Below, one piece after another: positions 6,464-13,002 of a DNA stretch of 17,974 nucleotides. Made by a program: the position numbers and the translations under genes. Each line of letters opens with the position of its first letter. Position 1 is the stretch's first letter. The DNA is from Alphaproteobacteria bacterium (GTDB taxonomy: Bacteria; Pseudomonadota; Alphaproteobacteria; Micropepsales; Micropepsaceae): positions 1 to 17,974 of the forward strand of contig JAFKFF010000102.1 of the NCBI GenBank assembly GCA_017307315.1, read 5' to 3'. The notes beneath the pieces were generated by a model. It made no database searches. It was not told the origin of the DNA and saw only the letters and a program-made list of their open reading frames with translations.

Positions 6464-6539
6464 TGGTGGAGCTGAGCGGAATCGAACCGCTGGCCTCCTC
6501 ATTGCGAACGAGGCGCTCTCCCAACTGAGCTACAGCCCC
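6464..6539 (-). tRNA. tRNA-Ala(CGC)
   Basis: The minus strand gives a complete 76-base cloverleaf with encoded CCA at 6464-6466. The acceptor GGGGCTG pairs with CAGCTCC with one G-U pair. The anticodon arm is CCTCG-TTCGCAA-TGAGG, anticodon CGC, reading alanine codon GCG. The T arm is AGCGG-TTCGATT-CCGCT. The last 17 bases recur at 6299-6315. Confidence 0.96.
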
Positions 6540-6577
6540 GAACCGGTTTGCCGGTCAGATGCCCGGCAGGGACGGGG

Positions 6578-6606
6578 GTTTTAGGAAGGCCCAAGGTGGC
6601 CGTCAA
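6578..6606 (-). promoter_or_regulatory. Promoter of tRNA-Ala
   Basis: On the minus strand TTGACG (6601-6606) and TAAAAC (6578-6583) are exactly 17 bases apart. Initiation would fall near 6571, about 32 bases before the mature tRNA 5' end. The site lies between the divergent tRNA and YggT genes. Confidence 0.65.
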
Positions 6607-6682
6607 GGCGCGGGAAAAATTCAGCCTTTCCGCGGGCGCGCCCGGCTTGCGGGCAAAGCCCGGGGCTCGTTACAAGGGACCT

Positions 6683-6973
6683 ATGAACCCGATTTTTTTC
6701 CTGCTGGTCGAGTTGCTGGAAATCTACAAATGGATCGTGATCGCCGCGGTGATCGTGAGCTGGCTGATCGTGTTCAACGTCATCAACACGTACAACGGCT
6801 TCGTGCGCTCGCTGCTCCACATGTTGAGCGCGCTGACCGAACCGGTGTTCCGCCGGGTGCGCAAGTTCCTGCCGCCCATGGGCGGGCTCGACCTGTCGCC
6901 CATCATCGTCTTTGTCATCATCATCACGCTGCAATACACGATCAGCTGGATCAGCGTGCGCTACGGCCTCTGA
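6683..6973 (+). CDS. YggT family integral membrane protein
   Basis: A 96-residue YggT-family protein, the usual single-repeat length in alphaproteobacteria. It has two hydrophobic segments (about 10-33 and 73-92) separated by the conserved LTEPVFRRVRKFLPPMGGLDLSP loop, which is the family signature. The cellular role is not firmly established; homologues are linked to membrane or osmotic homeostasis and cell division. ATG 6683 is preferred over the longer frame from 6548: it follows GGGA, begins directly with the membrane segment, and leaves the tRNA promoter region free. The stop is 4 bases before folD, so the two are probably translationally coupled. The DUF167 gene often found between yggT and folD in relatives is absent. 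Confidence 0.9.
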   Translation: MNPIFFLLVELLEIYKWIVIAAVIVSWLIVFNVINTYNGFVRSLLHMLSALTEPVFRRVRKFLPPMGGLDLSPIIVFVIIITLQYTISWISVRYGL

Positions 6974-6977
6974 CCCC

Positions 6978-7862
6978 ATGACCGCCACCATCATCGACGG
7001 CAAGGCTTCCGCCGCGCGGCTGCGCGAAAAGATCGCCGCCGAGACGGCGCGCCTGAAATCCGTGGCCGGCTTGCAGCCGGGCCTGGCCACCGTCCTGGTC
7101 GGCAACGATCCGGCGTCCGAAGTCTATGTCCGCAACAAGGGCAAGACCGCCGAGGCGCTGGGCTTCAAGTCGGTGCATGTCGCGCTTCCCGCCGACACCA
7201 GCCAGGAAACATTGCTCGCGAAAGTGCGCGAATTGTCGGCCGACACATCCGTGCATGGCATCCTGGTGCAGCTGCCGCTGCCCAAGCATCTCGACGAAGC
7301 GGCGGTTCTGGATGCGCTCGATCCCGCCAAGGATGTCGATGCCCTGACCCCCACCAACGCAGGCCTTCTGTTGTCGGGCCGCGCGCATCTGGTTTCCTGC
7401 ACGCCGGCGGGCGTGATGCTGCTGCTCAAGGAATATGTCGGCGACATCGCAGGAAAAGATGTGCTGGTGATCGGCCGCTCGCTTTTGTTCGGCAAGCCCG
7501 CGGCGCAATTGCTGCTCGCCGCCAACGCCACCGTCACCATGGCGCATTCGCGCTCGTGCGACCTTCCCGCCATTGCGCGGCGCGCCGACATTCTGGTCGC
7601 GGCCATCGGCAAGCCCGAACTGGTGAAAGCCGATTGGATCAAGCCCGGCGCGGTGGTGATCGATGTCGGCATCAACCGGATCGATGCGGGCAATGGCAAG
7701 ACCAGGCTGGTCGGCGATGTCGATTACGACACGGCCAAGGAAGTCGCGGGCGCGATCACGCCTGTGCCCGGTGGCGTCGGCGCCATGACCATCGTCTGCC
7801 TGATGCAAAATACGCTCATTGCTGCCTGCGCGCAGAACGGACTGCCGTTGCCCAGGCTTTAG
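6978..7862 (+). CDS. folD: Bifunctional methylenetetrahydrofolate dehydrogenase/cyclohydrolase FolD
   Basis: A 294-residue cytoplasmic enzyme converting 5,10-methylene-THF through methenyl-THF to 10-formyl-THF with NADP+. It feeds purine and formyl-methionine synthesis and connects to the methionine cycle. Signatures are ASEVYVRNKGK (Y50, catalytic K54-K56 region), HGILVQLPLPKH (93-104), PAKDVDALTPTNAG, SCTPAG, the Rossmann motif VIGRSLLFGKP (164-173), and VPGGVGAMT near 263-271. The last is usually GPMT; alanine for proline is a mild oddity. The start at 6978 gives MTATIIDGKA, the normal N-terminus, 4 bases after YggT. The 3' end overlaps the convergent senC stop by 4 bases, with no room for a terminator. 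Confidence 0.97.
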   Translation: MTATIIDGKASAARLREKIAAETARLKSVAGLQPGLATVLVGNDPASEVYVRNKGKTAEALGFKSVHVALPADTSQETLLAKVRELSADTSVHGILVQLPLPKHLDEAAVLDALDPAKDVDALTPTNAGLLLSGRAHLVSCTPAGVMLLLKEYVGDIAGKDVLVIGRSLLFGKPAAQLLLAANATVTMAHSRSCDLPAIARRADILVAAIGKPELVKADWIKPGAVVIDVGINRIDAGNGKTRLVGDVDYDTAKEVAGAITPVPGGVGAMTIVCLMQNTLIAACAQNGLPLPRL

Positions 7863-8458
7863 AGCTTCGCCTTTATTTTCTGCGCCAGGTCTTCCGGCGT
7901 GGTGGCTTCGTCGTAGAAGCTCACCAGCTTGCCGTCCGGCCCCATCAGATAGATCACGCTGGAATGGTCCATGGCATAGGTGCCGTTTTCCACCGGCCCC
8001 TTCTTGGCATAGACGCGATATTGCTTTTCCACTTTCGCGATTTCATCCGGCGTGCCGGTCAGGCCGACAAAGCGCGGCCCGAAGGCGGCGACATATTTCT
8101 TCAAGACCTCCGGCGTGTCGCGCGCCGGATCGATGGTGATGAAGACCGGCACGATGCGATCCTGATCCGGGCCCAGTCTGTCCAAGGCCGCCGCCATCAG
8201 CGCCAAGGTTGTGGGACAGACGTCCGGACAGAAGGTGTAACCGAAATAGATCAGCTGATATTTGCCGGCAAAATCGGTGCTGGCGCGGGGCTTGCCGTCT
8301 TGGTCGGTCAGCGCGTAAGGCCCGCCCACCGCGATCTGGCCGCTGACCAGGGTCTGGCCCATTCGCGGCACCCGATCGCCTTCGAACCACAGGAACGCGC
8401 CCAATCCCGCCGCCACCAGCAGCAGAAACACCAGCAAGGCTTCCTTGGTCTTGAGCAT
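7859..8458 (-). CDS. senC: SCO1/SenC copper chaperone
   Basis: A 199-residue membrane-tethered, periplasm-facing thioredoxin-fold protein of the SCO1/SenC/PrrC family. It delivers copper to the CuA or CuB centre of cytochrome c oxidase and may sense redox. One N-terminal anchor spans about 7-25. The copper ligands are C77 and C81 in TFCPDVCP and H165 in MDHSSVIYL. Conserved ITIDPARDTP is present. I chose ATG 8458: the longer frame from 8539 adds 27 residues before the anchor and would overlap the divergent regB start. Only 37 bases separate the two starts. In Rhodobacter the senC/prrC gene belongs with regB/regA, so this is the classical redox locus with senC inverted. The gene ends tail to tail with folD. 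Confidence 0.93.
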   Translation of the reverse strand: MLKTKEALLVFLLLVAAGLGAFLWFEGDRVPRMGQTLVSGQIAVGGPYALTDQDGKPRASTDFAGKYQLIYFGYTFCPDVCPTTLALMAAALDRLGPDQDRIVPVFITIDPARDTPEVLKKYVAAFGPRFVGLTGTPDEIAKVEKQYRVYAKKGPVENGTYAMDHSSVIYLMGPDGKLVSFYDEATTPEDLAQKIKAKL

Positions 8459-8495
8459 ATTCTCATGATCTAATGCGCCGGGGCAGGGGAGGAAA

Positions 8496-9896
8496 GTGAA
8501 ATTGGCGGTTCCGGACGGCGCACCCGCAAAACCGATCAAGCCACGGCTTTATGTCGCATCCCGCACCGGGGCGGAACGCGGACGGGTGCGGCTTCGCACC
8601 CTGTCGAACCTGCGCTGGCTGGCGATCTCGGGCCAGTCGGCGGCGCTGTTCCTGGTCTATTTCGCGTTCGGCTACAGCCTGCCCTTGGGCTACAGCGTCA
8701 TCGCCATCGCGGTCAGCGCGGCGCTGAATATCGTGCTGGCGCTGCGCTATCCGGCCAGCCATCGCCTCGCCAACCGCGAAGCCAGCTACTATCTCGCCTT
8801 CGACGTGCTGCAACTGGCGGCGCTGCTGTATCTGACCGGCGGGATCATGAATCCCTTCGCCTTGATGTTCGTGGCGCCGGTGGTGATCGCGGCGGCGACG
8901 CTCAATCTCGGCAACACGCTTATTCTGGCCGGCATCGCTTTCGCGTCGGTGAGCCTGATCGGCATTTTCCACCGGCCCTTGCCCTGGCCGTCCGGTGAGA
9001 CCCTGGTGCTGCCGCAGCTTTATCAGGCCGGCATCTGGGCGGCGCTGGTGATCGGCATCGGCTTCACCTCGGTCTATGCCTGGCGCATCGCTTCGGAATC
9101 CGCGCGCATGTCGGCGGGCCTGGCGGCGACGCAGCTGGCGCTGGCGCGCGAGCATCGCTTGGCCTCGCTGGGCGCGCTGGCGACGGCGGCGGCGCATGAA
9201 CTGGGCACGCCGCTCGGCACCATCGCGGTGGTGGCGCGCGAATTGGAGCGGGCGCTCCCCGCCAATTCTCCGGAAGTCGAGGATGTGCGGCTGCTCCGCG
9301 ACCAGGCGGAACGCTGCCGCGCCATCATCGCCCGCCTGGCCAATCCGGAAGAAGCGATGCTGGGCCAGGCGGCGCGCCTGCCGTTGGGCGCGCTGCTCGA
9401 CGACATCGCATCGCCCCATCGCGGCGAGGATGTCGCCATAACGGTCACGGTGACCAATGGCGATGCCGGCGCCGCGCCGCAGGTCTGGCGCGCGCCCGAG
9501 CTTCTGCACGGCTTGGGCAACATCATCGAGAACGCGGCGGACTTCGCGCGCACCGAGGTGCGCATCGCCACCTCCTGGGACGCCAACATGCTGAGCGTGG
9601 TGATCGAGGATGACGGGCCGGGCTTTGCGCCGGAGATTTTCGAGCGCATCGGCGAGCCTTATGTCACCTCGCGCCCGGGCCACAATGCGCCCGGCGACAC
9701 CGACATCGACCCCGGCGCCCTGGGCGAGCATGAGGGCATGGGGCTTGGCTTTTTCATCGCCAAAGTGCTGCTGGAACAGACCGGTGGCAGCGTAAACGCG
9801 ACCAATCCCCCGGGCGGCGGCGCGCGGGTTTCGGTGATCTGGGCGCGGGGCGTGATCGACGGGCAGGAGCCTCCGACCCAAAATGAGGCGGATTGA
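8496..9896 (+). CDS. regB: Redox-sensing histidine kinase RegB/PrrB/ActS
   Basis: A 466-residue sensor kinase of the RegB/PrrB/ActS family. Six predicted membrane helices lie between about 40 and 200. The quinone-linked motif GGxxNPF is present as GGIMNPF (115-121). The H-box is AAHELGTPLGTIAVVARE with phosphoacceptor H234, and the redox-active cysteine of RegB corresponds to C274 in QAERCRAI. ATP-binding motifs are GNIIENAADF (N-box, 341-350), EDDGPGF (371-377) and GMGLGFF (414-420). It should autophosphorylate under reducing or low-oxygen conditions and pass phosphate to RegA. The start is GTG after GGGGAGG. A 10-bp tandem repeat (9885-9904) straddles the stop codon. Divergent from senC; regA follows after a hairpin-rich gap. 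Confidence 0.95.
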   Translation: MKLAVPDGAPAKPIKPRLYVASRTGAERGRVRLRTLSNLRWLAISGQSAALFLVYFAFGYSLPLGYSVIAIAVSAALNIVLALRYPASHRLANREASYYLAFDVLQLAALLYLTGGIMNPFALMFVAPVVIAAATLNLGNTLILAGIAFASVSLIGIFHRPLPWPSGETLVLPQLYQAGIWAALVIGIGFTSVYAWRIASESARMSAGLAATQLALAREHRLASLGALATAAAHELGTPLGTIAVVARELERALPANSPEVEDVRLLRDQAERCRAIIARLANPEEAMLGQAARLPLGALLDDIASPHRGEDVAITVTVTNGDAGAAPQVWRAPELLHGLGNIIENAADFARTEVRIATSWDANMLSVVIEDDGPGFAPEIFERIGEPYVTSRPGHNAPGDTDIDPGALGEHEGMGLGFFIAKVLLEQTGGSVNATNPPGGGARVSVIWARGVIDGQEPPTQNEAD

Positions 9897-9938
9897 GGCG
9901 GATTGACGCGCCCGCCCTTCGGGTACTATGTCCCGCGC

Positions 9939-10067
9939 ATGGAGCGTCGGCCAGGAAAAGTGGGAGCCCGCGTAACGGGCGAGCGGTTTTCCGAGCGGCG
10001 CCGGAGGCGCCAATCAAAAATGGGCGCGTCCGCGCCCGGGCGCGCGACGTGGAATAAAGACCAATGA
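9939..10067 (+). other. Hairpin-rich regB-regA spacer with a possible 42-residue leader ORF
   Basis: Nested and serial inverted repeats fill this gap: GGAAAA...TTTTCC (9954-9992) enclosing CCCG/CGGG, GGCGCC-GGA-GGCGCC (9997-10011), and GGGCGCG-TC-CGCGCCC (10022-10037). A 42-codon frame from ATG 9939 is rich in arginine, and its TGA overlaps the regA start (ATGA). It has no clear ribosome-binding site. It may be a chance frame through an intergenic repeat, or a leader controlling regA translation. Confidence 0.4.
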
Positions 10068-10600
10068 ACGCTGCCGAAGACAAAAGCCTCTTGATCGTGG
10101 AAGACGACCGCCCGCTGCGCGAGCGGCTGGCGCGCGCCATGGAAGCGCGGGGCTTCACGGTGACGATCGCGGAATCGGTGGCCGAAGGCCGCGCCCGCGC
10201 CAAGGAAGCGCCGCCCGCTTATGCGGTGGTGGACCTGAAGCTGGAAGACGGCAATGGTCTGGATGTGGTGGAAACCCTGCACAGCGTGCGCCCCGATGGC
10301 CGCGTGGTGGTCTTGACCGGGTTCGGTAATATCGCGACCGCGGTGGCGGCGGTGAAGTATGGCGCGGTCGATTATCTGCCCAAGCCTGCCGATGCCGACG
10401 ATATTCTGGCGGCGCTGATGGCGACGCCGGGCGGCAAGCCCAAGCCGCCGGAAAACCCCATGTCGGCCGACCGCGTGCGCTGGGAACATATCCAGCGGGT
10501 CTACGAACTGTGTGGACACAATGTCTCCGAGACGGCGCGGCGGCTGAACATGCATCGCCGGACGCTGCAGCGCATCCTGGCCAAGCGCAGTCCGCGCTAG
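10064..10600 (+). CDS. regA: Global redox response regulator RegA/PrrA/ActR
   Basis: A 178-residue response regulator, the typical RegA/PrrA length. The receiver spans 8-120, with acidic pocket D14, phosphoacceptor D57 in VVDLKLEDGNG, T85 and K107 in DYLPKPADADD. A proline-rich linker (residues 122-132, PGGKPKPPENP) leads to a Fis-type helix-turn-helix at 150-172 (GHNVSETARRLNMHRRTLQR), nearly invariant in this family. It should regulate oxygen-responsive genes such as terminal oxidases and, in phototrophs, photosynthesis or carbon- and nitrogen-fixation genes. The upstream ribosome-binding site is weak, so coupling to the short upstream frame is possible. Two hairpins follow the gene. Confidence 0.95.
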   Translation: MNAAEDKSLLIVEDDRPLRERLARAMEARGFTVTIAESVAEGRARAKEAPPAYAVVDLKLEDGNGLDVVETLHSVRPDGRVVVLTGFGNIATAVAAVKYGAVDYLPKPADADDILAALMATPGGKPKPPENPMSADRVRWEHIQRVYELCGHNVSETARRLNMHRRTLQRILAKRSPR

Positions 10601-10627
10601 CGTTCTCAATTCCTCAAATTATTCTCC

Positions 10628-10650
10628 ATGGCCGGCCTCGAGCCGGCCAT
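10628..10650. terminator. Perfect 9-bp palindrome downstream of regA
   Basis: ATGGCCGGC and GCCGGCCAT pair around a 5-base loop (CTCGA). It lies between regA and the convergent YjbR gene. There is no T-run, so it may be a repetitive palindrome acting as a bidirectional terminator or RNA stabiliser. Confidence 0.55.
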
Positions 10651-10677
10651 CCGGAAAATCGTTTCGCGCGACTCTGG

Positions 10678-10700
10678 ATGGGCGGGTCAAGCCCGCCCAT
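10678..10700. terminator. Second perfect 9-bp palindrome of the same design
   Basis: ATGGGCGGG and CCCGCCCAT pair around TCAAG. Stem length, loop length and the ATGG/CCAT boundaries match the palindrome 50 bases upstream, suggesting members of one repeat family. Confidence 0.55.
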
Positions 10701-10744
10701 GGTGAGTGTTGGGTGGTGCCGCTGCACGAGAGCATGATCGCTCT

Positions 10745-11134
10745 CTACGGGTTCTTTTTCTTCGCCGGTTTCTTCGCGACCGCCTTTTTCTGGGGTGTCG
10801 CGGCGCGTTTCTTTTTCGCTTTGGCTTCGATCTGCAGCAGGCGCGCGTTCAAAAGATCTTGCAACGTCTTTCTGTCCAGCTTCGACAGCCGCGCCAGCAG
10901 GTAGGGGAAGTTCTTGTAATGGTCGGTGATGTAGAAAAGTTTGGGCTCGGCCTCCAGCATCACGTCGCGCATTTCCATCGAGCCGATGGCCAGCACCATC
11001 GCCTCTTCCTTGGTGTGGACGCGGGTGAGGAATTTCTCCGCCACGAAGACGGCGGGCTTGCCGAAATAAGGACCCTCGCTGGCACCGTCGAACGATAGTG
11101 CGATCTTGCGGGCTTCAGCTCTCGTGAGTGGCAT
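10745..11134 (-). CDS. YjbR/MmcQ family protein with a lysine-rich tail
   Basis: A 129-residue protein of the YjbR/MmcQ family, a small CyaY-like fold often annotated as DNA-binding. Recognisable segments are LSFDGASEGPYFGKPAVFVAEKFLTR, then EAEPKLFYITDHYKNFPYLLARLSKLD and LLNARL. The last 25 residues are almost entirely lysine, alanine and proline, a histone-H1-like basic tail consistent with nucleic acid binding. The gene begins 20 bases inside the 3' end of mmcB, so the two are co-transcribed. The Shine-Dalgarno is weak, implying coupled translation. The molecular function is not known. Confidence 0.85.
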   Translation of the reverse strand: MPLTRAEARKIALSFDGASEGPYFGKPAVFVAEKFLTRVHTKEEAMVLAIGSMEMRDVMLEAEPKLFYITDHYKNFPYLLARLSKLDRKTLQDLLNARLLQIEAKAKKKRAATPQKKAVAKKPAKKKNP

Positions 11135-11591
11135 TCGGAATCACCAGATTGGGCGAGGAGGTTTCAGCGATCGTATCCAGAATCGCCGACAGCCGCTCCG
11201 CCGCGACCTTGGCGAAGGAGATCGTCACGGCCTTTCTGCGGCTGGCATGGAGCGATTGCGCCTCTGCCGGCTTGACGATGGCGCCGCCGTAACGGTCCGC
11301 CACGATCAGCCCGGTCTCGGGCGGCACATGCTCGGGCGGAAAGTCGGGCGGGATGGCGAAATAGAAGAGATCGCAATAGTCCAGATACTCCGGCCATTTC
11401 CCGTCGCCGCGCAGGTCCGCCAGCGCCACCTTGATCTCCACCCCCAGCATCTCGCCGCCAGCGCCGATGGCGGCGACATCCAGCCGCCGTCCGTTGGGCA
11501 GGGTGAATTCCAGGATCGGCGAATAACCTTCCTGAATCAGCAACCGCGAGACGCCGCGCGCCACCTCCGCCGCCGTGGAGGACGAGATCAC
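11115..11591 (-). CDS. mmcB: MmcB family DNA repair protein
   Basis: A 158-residue MmcB-family protein (PD-(D/E)xK nuclease-like fold), linked in Caulobacter to mitomycin-C damage repair. The putative catalytic residues are D38 in GRRLDVAAIG and E52/K54 in GVEIKVALADLRGDGKWPEYLDYCD. YFAIPPDFPPE and the TGLIVADRYGG segment are characteristic. I chose GTG 11591 because GTGA overlaps the stop of the upstream peptidase frame and AGAGG lies a few bases before it. The longer frame from 11657 would overlap that gene by 70 bases. It sits in a minus-strand operon after the M24 pseudogene and before the YjbR gene. Confidence 0.9.
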   Translation of the reverse strand: MISSSTAAEVARGVSRLLIQEGYSPILEFTLPNGRRLDVAAIGAGGEMLGVEIKVALADLRGDGKWPEYLDYCDLFYFAIPPDFPPEHVPPETGLIVADRYGGAIVKPAEAQSLHASRRKAVTISFAKVAAERLSAILDTIAETSSPNLVIPNATHES

Positions 11592-12219
11592 AGCAGCCTC
11601 TCGTAAAAGCCGCCGAAACTGCCGTCCGGCGACACCAGATGAATCTCCAGAATCCAATGTCGCGCCCGGCCCTTGCCGTCGGGATCGCTCATCGGTTTGG
11701 GGTTTTCCGGGCTGATGCGGTTCAGCTTCTTGTCGCCGGGGATCAGGGCATGGGCGAATTCGCTGACCAGATGGCCCGCGATCTTGCCGCCGAAACGCCA
11801 GCCCGCCCTCGCGGCGGCTTCCTGCGCGAAGGCATAAAGCCCCGCGCCGGTCATGTCCGGGGCGGCGCGGTAATGCGCCTGAACCTCCGCGAAGACGCCC
11901 GGCAGGTCGGCGACCAGCTTTCGTTTCCGCGGATCGCTGCCCAGGGCATAGCTTTTGCCGATATCGGCTTCCCAGGCTTCGAACACCGGACCCAGATCGC
12001 CATAGCCGATATCGTCGGCCTCGATGGCCGGTGCCAATGTTTCTTCACGCCGAATGCGCGCTCCGCCAGCAGGCCGATTTCATCCTCGACCTGCCGCTCG
12101 CTCACGCCGGCCCGCACAAGGCCGTCCCGCTCGATGGCGTCGAACAGTTTCAGGGCGTGGGCTTGCGCGCGCTCCAATTCGGCGCGCCGCGTCTCTTCGG
12201 CGAAGGCCAGCATGCTCAT
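11588..12219 (-). pseudogene. M24-family metallopeptidase, broken by a deletion with frameshift
   Basis: Two adjacent minus-strand frames make one M24 (aminopeptidase P/methionine aminopeptidase-like) protein. Frame A from ATG 12219 gives the N-terminal helices, ending in GLLAERAFGVKKHWH (residue 63, to 12031). After that it reads nonsense until 11851. Frame B resumes with IEADDIGYGDLGPVFEAWEAD, GKIAGHLVSEFAHALIPGDK and HWILEIHLVSPDGSFGGFYERLL. In family members roughly 20 residues of the KRIVRAGPNT type separate HWH from this point, and most are missing. The metal ligands of frame B (Asp in YGDLG and WEAD, His in AGHLV, Glu in LEIHL) survive. Frame B could start at TTG 12037, but lacks the N-terminal part. 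hisB is 30 bases upstream and mmcB overlaps downstream. Confidence 0.8.
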
Positions 12220-12222
12220 AAG

Positions 12223-12240
12223 CCGAGCCTAACGGCTCGG
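12223..12240 (-). promoter_or_regulatory. Hairpin between hisB and the M24 pseudogene
   Basis: CCGAGCC and GGCTCGG pair perfectly around a 4-base loop, 3 bases upstream of the M24 start. It covers the likely ribosome-binding region (AGG on the minus strand) and has no T-run. It could limit translation or mark a weak terminator after hisB. Confidence 0.4.
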
Positions 12241-12249
12241 GCGGCGCGG

Positions 12250-12849
12250 TCAAACGTCTTCGCTGAGGGAGCCCTTCGTCGAAGCGACGCCGCCTTCCAG
12301 GCGCTCATCCGGCGTCACCGCCTGGCGCAGCGCCCGGGCAAGGCCCTTGAAGCAGGTCTCGACGATATGATGGCTGTTGTCGGCATAGAGATTTTCGATA
12401 TGCAGGCAGACGCCGGCATTCTGCGCGAAAGCCTGGAACCATTCCTTGAACAGTTCGGTGTCCATCTCGCCCAGCTTGGGCTTGGGGATGTTCACCTTCC
12501 AGATCAGGTAGGGGCGGTTGGACACATCGATGGCGACGCGGGTCAGCGCCTCGTCCATCGGAATCAGCGCCGAGCCGAAACGGGTGATGCCGGAAAAATC
12601 GCCCAACGCCTTCTTCACCGCCTGGCCGATGACGATGGCGGTGTCTTCGGTGGTGTGATGGAAATCGACATGCAGGTCGCCCTGGGCGCGCACTTTCAGA
12701 TCCATCATGGAATGGCGGCCGAAGCTTTCCAGCATGTGGTCCAGAAAACCGATGCCGGTATCGATGTCGCACTCGCCGGTGCCGTCCAGGTCGAGGGAGA
12801 CGGCGATCTCGGTCTCGCGGGTCTTACGTTCTACTGTAGCCGTGCGCAT
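12250..12849 (-). CDS. hisB: Imidazoleglycerol-phosphate dehydratase HisB
   Basis: A 199-residue cytoplasmic enzyme of histidine biosynthesis that dehydrates imidazole glycerol phosphate to imidazole acetol phosphate. It is the monofunctional form, with no phosphatase domain. Mn2+-binding motifs are intact: [16 protein letters not shown] (H38, H46), [14 protein letters not shown] (H64, H65, E68) and [12 protein letters not shown] (H160, H161, E164), ending in STKGSL. The start follows AGGGG. It is divergent from metK across 153 bases. In many alphaproteobacteria hisB precedes hisH-hisA-hisF; here it is instead followed on the same strand by the M24 pseudogene, mmcB and the YjbR gene, so the rest of the pathway must lie elsewhere. 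Confidence 0.97.
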   Translation of the reverse strand: MRTATVERKTRETEIAVSLDLDGTGECDIDTGIGFLDHMLESFGRHSMMDLKVRAQGDLHVDFHHTTEDTAIVIGQAVKKALGDFSGITRFGSALIPMDEALTRVAIDVSNRPYLIWKVNIPKPKLGEMDTELFKEWFQAFAQNAGVCLHIENLYADNSHHIVETCFKGLARALRQAVTPDERLEGGVASTKGSLSEDV

Positions 12850-12917
12850 GGAGGCCCCTTTGATATTGCGGGCTTATATCAGCCGCCGCCCTGCACGGGA
12901 ATCCTACAGACAAGGAA

Positions 12918-12967
12918 ATGTCAAAATCGACATATGCTGTTGACCCCCCGGCCAAACCCTGTAAAGA
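12918..12967 (+). promoter_or_regulatory. Candidate metK promoter with an upstream inverted repeat
   Basis: TTGACC at 12940-12945 and TAAAGA at 12962-12967 are 16 bases apart, giving a leader of about 28 bases. Just upstream, ATGTC-AAAATC-GACAT (12918-12933) is a perfect 5-bp inverted repeat, which could bind a regulator of the methionine/SAM genes. No known SAM riboswitch fold is convincing here. Confidence 0.35.
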
Positions 12968-13002
12968 GGGGCCCGCTTTGAAAGCTAGCTAAGGACATTT
13001 CC

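Larger units (their letters stand above)
6316..6480. mobile_element. 165-bp remnant of an element integrated at tRNA-Ala
   Basis: The 165-bp unit is bounded by the two 17-bp tRNA 3'-end copies. Integrases of phages and islands commonly regenerate the tRNA 3' end and displace the old one, leaving this pattern. No integrase or coding gene remains, so it would be a deletion derivative or a minimal non-autonomous insertion. Confidence 0.45.

Noticed and set aside
9885..9904. 10-bp tandem repeat across the regB stop codon as a phase-variation switch
   Set aside because: Only two copies exist and the change would alter just the last residues of RegB, so a switching role is not supported.
8463..10013. 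516-residue minus-strand frame
   Set aside because: It lies antisense to regB, which has unmistakable kinase motifs; composition is Arg/Gln/His-rich with no domain.
12934..13002. SAM-II or SAM/SAH riboswitch before metK
   Set aside because: The tail AAAGCTAGCTAAGGA is faintly SAM-II-like, but I could not place the conserved first stem, the GATTTG-type loop or the CTTGC segment.
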